From: Microvirga soli
GTDB lineage: Bacteria; Pseudomonadota; Alphaproteobacteria; Rhizobiales; Beijerinckiaceae
Length of the DNA: 40,107 nt
Assembly (NCBI RefSeq): GCF_016734765.1
Contig: NZ_JAERQE010000039.1
Location: 1-40,107, forward strand
Direction: 5' to 3'
Positions 1 through 8,595 of the stretch are shown one piece after another. The notes beneath the pieces were generated by a model, which saw only the letters and a list, made by a program, of their open reading frames with translations, ran no database searches and had not been told where the DNA came from. The position numbers and the translations under genes are program-made. Each line of letters starts with the position of its first letter. The stretch's first letter is position 1.

Positions 1-2
1 AC

Positions 3-320
3 TGGGACGACAAGCCGAGGCTGCCTTTAAAGCTCTGGTGGCCCTGCGCGGAAGCCATCGGGGCAGCGGCGTTCCTGGGCGAGCACACCCCAAGCGACTA
101 CCACGAGCAATGGTACCGCACGCTTTGGGGCTTCACAGACCGCCACCTGATCGATCATCGACACGGCGGCTGGCGGCCTGAACTGAGCGAAGATCTGACG
201 CCCAGTGCGACGGTGTTCACCGGCAGGCCGGATCTCTACCACGCCCTCCAGGCCTGCCTCATCCCGCTGTTCCCTGCCACCGGTAGCCTGACCAAGGTCA
301 TCCCGGAGGCGCCCTCTTAG
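3..320 (+). CDS. AGE-family epimerase/isomerase, 3' end only
   Basis: The frame is open from the window edge to a TAG at 318-320, giving 105 residues of a C-terminus; the start lies upstream of the window. It begins WDDKPRLPLKLWWPCAEAIG and later carries GRPDLYHALQACLIPL. Both stretches are typical of the (alpha/alpha)6-barrel N-acylglucosamine 2-epimerase / mannose isomerase / sulfoquinovose isomerase superfamily: the WW-x-x-AEA helix and the late catalytic His in the YHALQA motif. Members interconvert aldoses and ketoses or C2 epimers in the cytoplasm. The substrate cannot be told from this fragment. A decayed cyclase fragment follows, so nothing downstream looks co-transcribed. Family assignment is fairly sure; specificity is unknown. 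Confidence 0.8.
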   Translation, partial: WDDKPRLPLKLWWPCAEAIGAAAFLGEHTPSDYHEQWYRTLWGFTDRHLIDHRHGGWRPELSEDLTPSATVFTGRPDLYHALQACLIPLFPATGSLTKVIPEAPS

Positions 321-430
321 ACTGTTCCAACTTGGCATCCTGACGTTCTTTTCTTTTGCCATCATTCGCGGACGCAACCGCAAATTTTGGAAACAACGAT
401 AGTCTATTGTGGTGTTGCCCCACTCAGACG

Positions 431-886
431 GACGAGGTCGAGACCGGTACGGTCCATGTGGAGCGAGCGCTGGTTCTATACCGAAGCGCAGCGGCGGTAT
501 GGGACGTGAGCAGATGGCTGCCGATCTATTTGAGGCATCCGAACGACACCATCAAGTGCTTCGTCCGTGCCATGCGGTTGAGCCCACTGGATTCGTTCTT
601 TTGCTTCGGTTGCACCGGCATAGCCTTTGCGCCTATCCGCGCGCGAAGCCTCAGGGAGGCTGCATCTTGGGCGACCGGAGCCACGCATGAACAATCCACC
701 TAGGCCGCCCCTTGGCGTATAGCGGCGATCGCCTATGGGTTGTCCGGCCGAGTTCCGGAGGCGCAGGCTGCTATTGCACTCATGCGCGAGATCGGCCCAG
801 ATTTGCGGATCTCGACCCATCTGCTGATTAAATCGACCTTCCGATGCTCCGAAGATCGCACGGCGCTGCAACGGGCGGGCTTGTAG
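431..886 (+). pseudogene. Remnant of adenylate/guanylate cyclase C-terminal TPR region
   Basis: One frame, interrupted by an in-frame TAG at 701-703, reads as the C-terminal TPR part of the class III cyclases common in Rhizobiales. Recognisable pieces are VERALVLYRSAAAVWD, RAMRLSPLDSFF, GIAFAPIRARSLREAASWA, then after the stop RIAAIAYGLSGRVPEAQ and ending RTALQRAGL before TAG at 884-886. The usual family wording (RAMRLSPLDP...GIAFAHF) is clearly recognisable but eroded. No catalytic cyclase domain and no start are present. It is a dead fragment, probably left by an old deletion or rearrangement between the epimerase and the SDR gene. Confidence 0.7.
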
Positions 887-1695
887 GCGTAAATGCTGGA
901 TCGATGGACAACTTGGCGCGGATGCAGCAGTCGACGTCAATGGGCTGCTCGCGGCGCGCTCCCACGTCCTGAACTGGGTCACGGGTTTCGGAAGCTGTTG
1001 GATCAACGGTTGGCAAGCCGCACGACGGGTCCCTGCGTCGGTGTACGAGAAGGGGCAGAAGGCGCAAGGGTGCGTGTCGTCTCGTGCTGCCGGGAAAAGG
1101 ATGCGTCTTGGCGACCCCGATGCTGACCGTCGCGACCTGAGGAGGATTGCTTTCATGAACCAGCCGCTCCACAAGCGACTGGTGCGCGATAGTTTTCAGG
1201 ACAACATGCATAGTAGCCTCGTTGCTACCCAATAAAGTCAGCTTCTGGCACGTTCCGGACGGCCGGTGAACTTCTGTTATGAACAGGAACATTGGACGTT
1301 TCTGCCAATGAACCAATTTCACGACCTGACCAATGCAGACATTCTATTGAGTTGCCGCGGGTATTCAAAGTTTAATGAGTTACTGAAAGGATGAGCCTCA
1401 GCAGTTGCCTCATTGCTCGAAATTGGTGGAGTGCTAATGCCCAATCCTGACCCGACACTAGCCGCGTCACAGCTCTCTCGTCAGACCTGATGGCCTCAGA
1501 ACCGCAAGTCAGAGTATTGACTAAACCTGCCGGGGCACCAAGCTGCTCGTGTTAGCAAAGATTGCCGACGCAATCCTCGCCAGTCTCAAGCGCTTCTAAT
1601 AGCGCTCTTCGAACGCGCTTCCAGCATCCGTAGGCACAATTGTCACCATGGAGAGAATGGCGCACATTCTTAACTAGTTAAAGGAAGGACGAGCA
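887..1695. other. Intergenic stretch without a supported gene
   Basis: About 800 bases between the cyclase remnant and the SDR gene. Open frames on both strands are short, overlap one another and resemble no family I know. Around 1240-1310 the text resembles the degenerate spacer repeats seen elsewhere in the window (pieces such as TTCTGGCACGTTCCGGAC and TTGGACGTT). A small hairpin CATTGG...CCAATG lies at about 1292-1312. A good ribosome binding site (GGAAGGA) for the SDR gene lies just before 1696. Confidence 0.5.
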
Positions 1696-2445
1696 ATGAG
1701 CAGCGCTAGGCGATTTCAAGGGCGCAGAGCCGTCGTGACCGGAGGCGCATCGGGCATTGGCTTCGGTGTAGCAATGAGGCTCGCGTCCGAGGGAGCGCAA
1801 GTGGTCGTTTGGGATGTGGGCCCCACCATACTTAAAGCCTCCGGCAGCGAAATCGGCGAAGGCCTGACTGGCATTCATGTTGACATCACAGACCCTGTGG
1901 GTGTGCATGCTGCCATGGAGCAAACTCTCTCGGTACTCGGCGGCGTCGATATTCTTGTGGCAAGTGCCGGCATCACGGGACCGAATACGACGACCTGGGA
2001 GTATCCTGTCGATGCCTGGCAGAGGGTAATTGAAGTCAATCTCAATGGCCTTTTCTACTGTAATCGCAGTGTTGTTCCAGCGATGCTGGAAGGAGGCTAT
2101 GGCCGCATCGTCAATGTGGCTTCAGTTGCCGGCAAAGAGGGCAACCCCAACGCCTCCGCCTATAGCGCCTCGAAGGCTGCCGTCATTGGTCTCACGAAGT
2201 CGCTTGGCAAAGAACTCGCCAAGACGAACATCACAGTGAACTGCGTGACACCTGCTGCAGTCCGAACACCAATTTTCGACCAGATGAGTCAAACCCATAT
2301 CGACTTCATGCTCTCGAAGATCCCCATAGGGCGGTTCGGGACAGTGGAGGAGGTGGCCGCGTTGATTTGCTGGCTAGCGAGCGAGGAGTGCTCATTCACG
2401 ACCGGTGGTGTTTTTGATGTCTCTGGCGGGCGTGCAACATACTAG
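1696..2445 (+). CDS. SDR-family NAD(P)-dependent oxidoreductase
   Basis: A complete classical short-chain dehydrogenase of 249 residues. The cofactor motif TGGASGIG is at 15-22. Asp40 ends strand beta-2, which favours NAD over NADP. Asn115, Ser143, Tyr156 and Lys160 (YSASK) form the catalytic tetrad. The C-terminus GGVFDVSGGRATY is a normal family ending, so the protein is full length. GGAAGGA upstream supports the ATG at 1696. Such enzymes oxidise hydroxyls of sugars, sugar acids or polyols; 2-keto-3-deoxy-sugar-acid dehydrogenases are one possibility given the epimerase before it and the sugar island further on, but that is inference. The TAG stop (2443-2445) coincides with the TA target and first base of an IS630 element. 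Confidence 0.9.
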   Translation: MSSARRFQGRRAVVTGGASGIGFGVAMRLASEGAQVVVWDVGPTILKASGSEIGEGLTGIHVDITDPVGVHAAMEQTLSVLGGVDILVASAGITGPNTTTWEYPVDAWQRVIEVNLNGLFYCNRSVVPAMLEGGYGRIVNVASVAGKEGNPNASAYSASKAAVIGLTKSLGKELAKTNITVNCVTPAAVRTPIFDQMSQTHIDFMLSKIPIGRFGTVEEVAALICWLASEECSFTTGGVFDVSGGRATY

Positions 2446-2454
2446 AGCACCGGA
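2443..2454. repeat. IS630 left end: TA target plus terminal inverted repeat
   Basis: TAGAGCACCGGA here is the exact reverse complement of 3487-3498. TA at 2443-2444 is the duplicated target; GAGCACCGGA is the inverted repeat proper. Confidence 0.85.
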
Positions 2455-3496
2455 TTGAAAGGCAGATTCGAGAGGTTTCGGCTTGGGCTGAAGTGTGATT
2501 CCCTTCTGAGAGCAGGAGGTGGATCATGACCCAGAGCTTCTCCTTGGATCTGCGCGTGCGGGTTGCGGCCTTTGTCGAGGCGGGCCATTCCTGCCGGGCA
2601 GCGGCCCGCCACTTCGGGGTCAGCGACAGCTGCGCCATCAAGCTCATGCAACGCCAGCGGCAGTCCGGCTCACTCGCGCCGGCTCGCCAGGGCCGCCCAC
2701 CAGGAGGTGGCAAGCTGGTGCCCTATGAGAGCTTCCTGATCCAGACCGTGGAAGCCGAGCCGGCCATCACCATGCCCGAGCTCGCCGCAAGGCTGCTGGA
2801 CGAGCATGGGATCGTGGCGGCTCCCGCAATGCTCTCGCGCTTTCTGTGCCGACGTGGCTTCTCATATAAAAAAATGCCTCATGGCGGCGGAGTGCGCACG
2901 CGCCGACGTGCGGGATGAGCGCCGGGTCTGGCATGCCCAGCGTCAGCCGCGCATGCGTCAGGAGCCGCACCGGCTGGTGTTCCTGGACGAGACCTATGTC
3001 AACACCAAGATGACCCGCCTGCGCGGGCGCTCGCACAAAGGCCAGCGGCTGCGCATGAGCACGCCCTTTGGACACTGGAAAACCCACACGTTCCTCGCAG
3101 GGCTGCGGTGCAGCGAGTTGAGCGCCCCGTGGGTCATCGATGGTCCGATCACCCGTCTGGCGTTTGAGGCTTACATCGAGACACAGCTCGCGCCGACCCT
3201 GCAGAAAGGCGACGTGGTGATCCTCGACAACCTGGCCGTTCACAAGAGCGAAAAGGCCGCGCAGTGCCTGAAGCAAAGGGGCGCCTGGTTCCTGTTTCTG
3301 CCGCCGTACAGTCCAGACATAAGCCCGATTGAACAGGCCTTCGCCAAGATCAAAGCGCACCTGCGCAAGACCGAGGCCCGCACCTTCGACGCGCTCTGGC
3401 GCGCCCTCGGCGGCATCTGCGACTTGTTTGAGCCGCAAGAATGTTGGAACTTCCTCAAGGCAGCCGGGTATGCGTCCGTGTAACCGTCCGGTGCTC
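2445..3496 (+). mobile_element. IS630-family insertion sequence
   Basis: A 1052-bp element flanked by TA dinucleotides, with perfect 10-bp terminal inverted repeats (GAGCACCGGA / TCCGGTGCTC) and a transposase of IS630 type inside. TA target duplication is a hallmark of IS630/Tc1-mariner elements. Removing the element rebuilds CTAG, so the SDR gene would end in TAG with or without the insertion. The intact ends suggest a recent arrival. Confidence 0.88.
2526..3483 (+). CDS. IS630-family transposase, in two overlapping frames
   Basis: The first frame (2526-2918) encodes an N-terminal helix-turn-helix module (SLDLRVRVAAFVEAGHSCRAAARHFGVSDS) up to GFSYKK. The second frame, open from 2806 to 3483, continues as LMAAECARADVRDERRVW and holds the DDE catalytic core: VFLDET (first Asp), VILDNLAVHKS (second Asp) and LPPYSPDISPIEQAF (Glu). 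The normal family text SYKK-x-LMAAE is restored by a +1 shift in the run of seven A at 2868-2874. The element may use frameshifting or transcript slippage on this run, or the shift may be an inactivating indel or sequence error. The ATG at 2526 follows AGGAGGTGGATC, a good binding site. Confidence 0.85.
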
Positions 3497-3498
3497 TA
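3487..3498. repeat. IS630 right end: terminal inverted repeat plus TA target
   Basis: TCCGGTGCTCTA is the exact reverse complement of the left end at 2443-2454 and lies four bases after the transposase stop. Confidence 0.85.
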
Positions 3499-4136
3499 GT
3501 GTACTGAGTAGCTACCCACTTTAAAGGATGCAGCGCTAGAGCAATGGTGGTCCTGATGGAGCCAGTGCGTCGCCGCTAATGCTTTGTTTCAGCACCACAT
3601 TCCATGGCGAATCGTACTCCAATGGCAAGCTCGTTGCTCTAGAGCGAACGTAAAGAGCACAGCCCCTACAATAACTCACCCACCACCGGCTTCGAACCAA
3701 TGTCTCCAGTTCTGACATAAGTTCTGGCCGGATCCAGAGAAACGCCCGAACAGGCTATCTCGGCAAATATGACGAACTTCTCAAATTGATGGCCACCGTT
3801 CTCCGCTCGCTAACGGCTTAGGATAATCCATTAGAGCGGCATGGGCAGAGTGGTTAACTTCTCACCGGAACGCGGATCGTTTCGTAGGACACGATGGTGT
3901 TGCTCTCAAGCAGCATATTCTCAACCGAATGGTAACTCAGTAAGAAACGGAAATGTAACCAGAGTAGGGGAGCGATTGTCTGTTTGCGAGACAGTGGTGC
4001 TCATAGCTGACAGACTTGCTTATACCACAGCTTTGCACAGACGTTCTTAGCCGATCATTACTGTGACATTTGCGGCGCGATGAGACCAGTTCATAGAAGC
4101 CTGCAGTTGTTCAGCTTCCCACCCTGGAGTGACTCC
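3499..4136. other. Intergenic stretch without a supported gene
   Basis: About 640 bases between the IS630 element and the end of tctA. Only short open frames (up to about 69 codons), with no recognisable family, no convincing ribosome binding site and no clear terminator. Base composition is poorer in GC than the flanking genes, consistent with decayed DNA. Confidence 0.5.
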
Positions 4137-5639
4137 CTAAGACATTTGCTCCTGCTGCCCCGGTCGGAAGCGCCTCCATAACCAGATGAACGCCGGCCAT
4201 AGTAGCGCAGAAATCGTCATCGTTGCCAAAACTGCGGAAACCGGGCGTTCGAAGAAGGGCAGCAAACTCCCATCGGATTTGATCAGCGATGTGACGAAGC
4301 TCTGCTCGACCATGGTGCCCATCACAATGCCGAGCACCATAGCAGCGACAGGAAATCCGTTGTTTTCCATCGCATAACCAATGACGCCGAAAGCCGCGAC
4401 CAAGATGACTGCAAACAAGTTGTTGCCAGTTGCAAAGGCTCCCACCGCGCAACAAACCAGAATGACCGGCATGATCGTTGCTCGAGGAGCCCGCAAGATG
4501 TAACTCGCCGCCCGGATCATCATGATCCCAAGAGGGATCATGATGATATTGGCGAGAATGAAGATGATGTAGAGCGCGTACATGCTCGAGGCTCTCTCCG
4601 TAAAGAGAGTCGGGCCGGGATTAAGGCCCTTCATGTACAGGACGCCGATGGCGATCGCGGTGATTGTGTCTCCAGGAATTCCGAACAACAGGGCCGGCAC
4701 CCAACCGCTCGCCAAGCTCGCATTGTTGCTCGCGCCAGCTTCGACGAGCCCTTCAGGATGCCCAGTGCCGAACTTCTTCCGTTCCTTGGAGAACCGCTTC
4801 GACATCGCATAGCTTACCCAGGCCGCCATATCGGCGCCTGCTCCCGGCAGAACGCCGATGATGATGCCGACAATATTACCCCGGGTCATCTGTCGCCAGT
4901 ATTTGATGGTAAGGGCGAGTTGACCTGCCAGAATACTTCCAAATTTGCGAGACGGCAGAGGAGGCGGTTCAGGTGAGACTATGGCGCGGATGACCTCCGA
5001 TACCGCGAAGACTCCGACTAGGGCAGGGATAGGCTCGATGCCGCCAAGGAGTTCGGTAATCCCGAATGTGAAGCGGGGCACGCCACCTGGGTTTTCCATT
5101 CCGATGCAGGCGACGAGAAGCCCGATGAGCATACTTGCGATTGCTTTTACCGGGGATGACCGCGCCACCAGTGTGGCGCACATCAAGCCCAGGAAAGCGA
5201 GCCAGAAATACTCGTATGTTGAAAAGTTAAGCGCCAGTTCCGCGAGCACAGGAGCCATCACGACGAGCGAGATCGTCCCGGCGATACCGCCTAGCGCACT
5301 GAACCAAAGGCCTGCTCCAAGAGCAACTTCTGCCTGACCGTTACGGGTCATTGCATAGGCCTCGTCGGTGTAGGCGGCTGAGGCGGGCGTTCCGGGGATA
5401 CGGAGCAGACAACCTGGAATATCGCCTGAAAAGATTGCCATTGCGGAAGCCGCGATGATCGACGCTACCGCGGCGATGGGCGATAGATAGAACGTCACCG
5501 GTACCAGCAGTGCCGTCGCCATCGTGGCCGAAAGGCCCGGCAGCGATCCGATGACGAGGCCGTAGATCGATGATAGCAGGATCGCAATCAGCACATCAGG
5601 GGCAAGCACGAGGCGGAAGGCTTCAAGGAGTTCGTTCAT
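4137..5639 (-). CDS. tctA: Tripartite tricarboxylate transporter large permease TctA
   Basis: A 500-residue polytopic inner-membrane protein of TctA type; the family is usually about 500 residues. Seen: GSLPGLSATMATALLVPVTF near residue 30, IPGTPASAAYTDEAYAMTRNG near 82-102, then many hydrophobic helices to the C-terminus. With TctB it forms the membrane part of a secondary, ion-driven carrier for carboxylates delivered by TctC. ATG at 5639 is preferred; a GTG at 5645 would overlap the tctB stop as GTGA. It is last in the set tctC-tctB-tctA. No tctD/tctE two-component genes are adjacent. The substrate is unknown. Confidence 0.93.
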   Translation of the reverse strand: MNELLEAFRLVLAPDVLIAILLSSIYGLVIGSLPGLSATMATALLVPVTFYLSPIAAVASIIAASAMAIFSGDIPGCLLRIPGTPASAAYTDEAYAMTRNGQAEVALGAGLWFSALGGIAGTISLVVMAPVLAELALNFSTYEYFWLAFLGLMCATLVARSSPVKAIASMLIGLLVACIGMENPGGVPRFTFGITELLGGIEPIPALVGVFAVSEVIRAIVSPEPPPLPSRKFGSILAGQLALTIKYWRQMTRGNIVGIIIGVLPGAGADMAAWVSYAMSKRFSKERKKFGTGHPEGLVEAGASNNASLASGWVPALLFGIPGDTITAIAIGVLYMKGLNPGPTLFTERASSMYALYIIFILANIIMIPLGIMMIRAASYILRAPRATIMPVILVCCAVGAFATGNNLFAVILVAAFGVIGYAMENNGFPVAAMVLGIVMGTMVEQSFVTSLIKSDGSLLPFFERPVSAVLATMTISALLWPAFIWLWRRFRPGQQEQMS

Positions 5640-5641
5640 GA

Positions 5642-6145
5642 TCACCAGGGCATCGGTAGAAGGCCGGGAGGTAATGGGACGCGCAGGAGCTTGTAGAAGA
5701 TCAGATGTATTGCGATTGGGGCCAGTGCCGCGAGCGGAAGGGCCACGCGGATCTTGGCGCCGAAGGCGAGGGCTGACGCGAAAATCATGATAGCCGCAGT
5801 TGGGACGAACCCGATGCGATCTGCGGCATAGACGTAAAACAGAAGTAGGCCGGGCGGTAATAATGCACGAAGTCTATGCCTCAGAGGGTTTACTGGCATC
5901 GCTTGTTGCGACAGCCCCTGAATCTCCGCAAGGTCTGCCTCTGCCTCTGCCTCATCTTCAAAGCTGTGCCCGACCCCAAGTGCAATCATGAGCCCGCATA
6001 GGATGAGGCCTGCGCCTATCACCATCGGGAACACGCTCGGTCCGACATCCTGGCCCGGCACCGGGGGAAATTGTGAGCCACCATAGGCAGCAAGCACGCC
6101 TAGAGTGGCAACGAATGAGCCAGTGACTCGATCGGACAAACGCAT
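5642..6145 (-). CDS. tctB: Tripartite tricarboxylate transporter small permease TctB
   Basis: Starting from ATG at 6145 the protein has 167 residues (MRLSDRVTGSFVATLGVLAA), the normal size for TctB, with about four hydrophobic segments. GSQFPPVPGQDVGPSVFPMVIG is the typical loop after the first helix. A TTG further up (6202) would add 19 charged residues and is less likely. TctB is the small membrane subunit partnering TctA. It lies directly before tctA with almost no spacing, and about 100 bases after tctC, so the three are probably one transcript. Confidence 0.9.
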   Translation of the reverse strand: MRLSDRVTGSFVATLGVLAAYGGSQFPPVPGQDVGPSVFPMVIGAGLILCGLMIALGVGHSFEDEAEAEADLAEIQGLSQQAMPVNPLRHRLRALLPPGLLLFYVYAADRIGFVPTAAIMIFASALAFGAKIRVALPLAALAPIAIHLIFYKLLRVPLPPGLLPMPW

Positions 6146-6243
6146 GGACGAGCGTCTCTTGGCAAATGGGCAGGATGAAGCCAGGCGCCTCTGCCGAAGC
6201 AAAGGCGCCCAAACAGTTGAAAGCGCCTCTGGCCTGACCCTGT

Positions 6244-7239
6244 CTAAGCCTTCGCCAGGCCTGCGGCTTTCATGGCCTCACCCATCTGCCGGTCGGATTC
6301 ATCCATGAACTGACCGTATTCTGCTCTTTCGGCCCATTGGGTTCCGAAGCCTCGGCTGCTCATGAAGTCTTTGTACTCTTTCGAGTCGTAAACTTCCTTG
6401 AGCACGGTGACCAGTTTATCCTGAATATCTGCCGGGAGGCCCTTGGGTCCGGCGATTCCGCGCCATACACCAACCGATTTGTGTGCGCCCATCTGCTCGT
6501 TTAACGTAGGCACATTTGGAAATTGCGGATTCCGTTCTGGTGCCAGGATGGCAAGGCTCTTGGCTCGGCCCGCGTCGATCATCGGTCGGGCTTCGGGAAG
6601 CGAGCAAGGCACGATGTCGATGCCACCGGCTGCCAAGTCCTGCATCCCTGGCGCGGCACCATTCGAAGGCACCCAGGCCACGTGATTGGGTTGGAGGCCA
6701 AGAGACTGCAGCCATCCTACAAGGGCCAAGTGCCAGATACCGCCCTGGCCGGTCCCAGAAGCTTTCAGTTTGCCGGGAGGCGCCGCCTTGATGGCGTCGG
6801 CAAGTTCCTTAATGCTCTTGTAAGGACTATCCGCCTTGACCTGGATGGCCGGCGCGTCGACGTTCATCAGCGACAGGGCCGTATAGTTTTTCGGCGTCAG
6901 ATCCGTCAGCCCCTGCCAATGCATCATCGCTATCTCGACCGTGAGCATGCCTATGGTGTAGCCATCCGGTGCTGCGGTTGAAATAGCCGTATGTCCGACC
7001 ACCCCGTTTCCGCCGGTTCGGTTCACAACATTCACAGGCTGACCGAGTTTCTGTTCCATTACCTGCGCGATGATGCGCGCTGTCGCATCGGTGCCACCGC
7101 CTGCTCCCCATGGGCAGATGAGCGTTATAGGTCGATTAGGATAGTTGGACTGTGAGAAAGTTGGTTTCAATCCGATGATAGAACTTGCAAGTACGGTGGA
7201 CGCCGACACGACAAAGCCGCGTCTCGTGAACGATGACAT
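6244..7239 (-). CDS. tctC: Tripartite tricarboxylate transporter substrate-binding protein TctC
   Basis: 331 residues. The N-terminus has a Tat-like export signal (TRRGFVVSAST, cleavage near PTFSQS). The mature part starts YPNRPITLICPWGAGGGTDATAR, the usual TctC/Bug opening, followed by VVNRTGGNGVVGHTAI and the late PTLNEQMG motif. It is a periplasmic binding protein that captures carboxylates for TctAB. AGGAGGA lies seven bases before the ATG, a very strong site, which fits the high level needed for a binding protein at the head of the operon. Bug proteins are numerous and ligand cannot be read from sequence. Confidence 0.93.
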   Translation of the reverse strand: MSSFTRRGFVVSASTVLASSIIGLKPTFSQSNYPNRPITLICPWGAGGGTDATARIIAQVMEQKLGQPVNVVNRTGGNGVVGHTAISTAAPDGYTIGMLTVEIAMMHWQGLTDLTPKNYTALSLMNVDAPAIQVKADSPYKSIKELADAIKAAPPGKLKASGTGQGGIWHLALVGWLQSLGLQPNHVAWVPSNGAAPGMQDLAAGGIDIVPCSLPEARPMIDAGRAKSLAILAPERNPQFPNVPTLNEQMGAHKSVGVWRGIAGPKGLPADIQDKLVTVLKEVYDSKEYKDFMSSRGFGTQWAERAEYGQFMDESDRQMGEAMKAAGLAKA

Positions 7240-7528
7240 GCGTTTCCTCCTGGCTAATCCCCAGCCATGGCTGCGCCTATTCTCGGTGCTTTGCCTAAGA
7301 GTATTCTACGTAGCCTTATTCCTGGCGCAACTGTGTTTGGCTAGAATTGTTTCGAAAGTGCTCGGGGGGAGGATGCTTTCAGCATGAACGCATGTCACGA
7401 TTTGGCACTTTCATACACAACCGTTTGGTTCGCTTCGGCACTCAAGAGCCAAATTTTGATGGATCCCGTGAGAGTGGGACTTCTCAGAAGCGATCATACA
7501 AATATGTTCGACCTGCCTAGCTCGATGG

Positions 7529-8551
7529 TTAACTACCAGCCTGCTTCACAAACCGGTCGTCAAAGGTTGCGGAGAGGTCGACCTTCGCATCTTTCAACTC
7601 GGGGTCGAGCTGCTTCAGCATATCCATGACACTCGTCATGCCAACGGGTGGGACAATGCCGTCACGGGAATAGCTTTCGAGAGAATTCTGGACAGCCTTG
7701 AGGTATAACGGGCGGTCGCCGAGATGGTATTCTGGTGGCACTGTTGCCGCGACATCTTCTGGCGTCGCTGTCTGGAGCCACTTGAGCGACTTCACAAAGG
7801 CGTTCACGAGGCGTTGGGTCGTTATTGGATTAGCGTCGATGAAGTCCTTCTTCGTGTACAGGGTTGCTGCCGGGTTCGAACCGCCGAAGAGCGCCCGCGT
7901 TCCGGCTTCAGTGCGCGTATCGATCAGGATTGAGATATCTCCATCCGATTCGAGCTTAGAAATGACTGGATCGAGATGGGAGATCACGTCAATTTCACCC
8001 TTCTGCATGGCGGCAACAGCGCTCGCACCTGATCCGACGCCGATGAAGGCTGCGTCCGTCGGCTTCAATCCAGCCTTCACCATGGCGTATTGCGCCGTGA
8101 GCGCGGTGGAGGAGCCCGGTGCCGTCACACCGATTTTGAGGCCCTTGAAATCGGCTGCGGATTTGATCTGCCCGGCCTTTTCCTTCTTCGCCGCGATGAC
8201 GATAGCGGGAAAGCGCCCGAGCTCGGCTATGGCGCGGACATCTTGACCCTTGGCCTGCATGCGAATAGTATGTTCATACGCTCCCGTGACGATGTCGACG
8301 GAGCCGCCAATGAGGGCTTGGAGTGACTTGGCGCCGCCGCCAAAGTCGTTAATTTCCACCTCTAGCCCCTCTTCTTTGAAGAATCCCTTCCGTTCAGCGA
8401 TGGTCAGAGGAAGATAATATAGTAGCGGCTTGCCGCCTACACCCAAGGTTACCTTGCTCTTCTCCGGCTTTGCCTGTGCGAGAGCGCTGCGGCTGAGACC
8501 GCTGGACAGAGCGATTGCTCCGACTCCGATGAGAAATGTACGGCGTTCCAT
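7529..8551 (-). CDS. ABC transporter substrate-binding protein, SsuA/NMT1-like
   Basis: 340 residues with a signal peptide (RRTFLIGVGAIALSSGLSRSALAQA). The mature part has the NMT1/THI5-like pattern: YYLPLTIAERKGFFKEEGLEVE, GGSVDIVTGAYEHTIRMQA, DFKGLKIGVTAPGSSTALTA. These periplasmic proteins bind nitrate, sulfonates, pyrimidine precursors or aromatic acids. It is third in an ATPase-permease-binding protein operon, 44 bases after the permease. GGGAGAACGAGG before the ATG serves as the binding site. The ligand is unresolved; NMT1-type proteins of alphaproteobacteria are diverse. Confidence 0.9.
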   Translation of the reverse strand: MERRTFLIGVGAIALSSGLSRSALAQAKPEKSKVTLGVGGKPLLYYLPLTIAERKGFFKEEGLEVEINDFGGGAKSLQALIGGSVDIVTGAYEHTIRMQAKGQDVRAIAELGRFPAIVIAAKKEKAGQIKSAADFKGLKIGVTAPGSSTALTAQYAMVKAGLKPTDAAFIGVGSGASAVAAMQKGEIDVISHLDPVISKLESDGDISILIDTRTEAGTRALFGGSNPAATLYTKKDFIDANPITTQRLVNAFVKSLKWLQTATPEDVAATVPPEYHLGDRPLYLKAVQNSLESYSRDGIVPPVGMTSVMDMLKQLDPELKDAKVDLSATFDDRFVKQAGS

Positions 8552-8595
8552 CCTCGTTCTCCCTGCTTGGATGCAGATTGTGAATGCAGGATTAC

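Noticed and set aside
476..1322. Long minus-strand open frames (232 and 164 codons) over the cyclase remnant
   Set aside because: They are antisense to recognisable cyclase TPR text, show no family wording and have no good start sites.
3830..3900. Possible tRNA-like text (GGGCAGAGTGGTTAA)
   Set aside because: No T-loop GGTTCGAATCC, no pairing acceptor stem and no anticodon arm could be found around it.
6145..6202. Longer TctB from TTG 6202
   Set aside because: It adds an atypical charged segment before the first membrane helix; ATG 6145 gives the normal family length.
7354..7412. GAAAGTGC...GCACTTTC inverted repeat upstream of the tct operon
   Set aside because: Only 8 bases per arm with a 43-base gap; such pairs are expected by chance at this scale.
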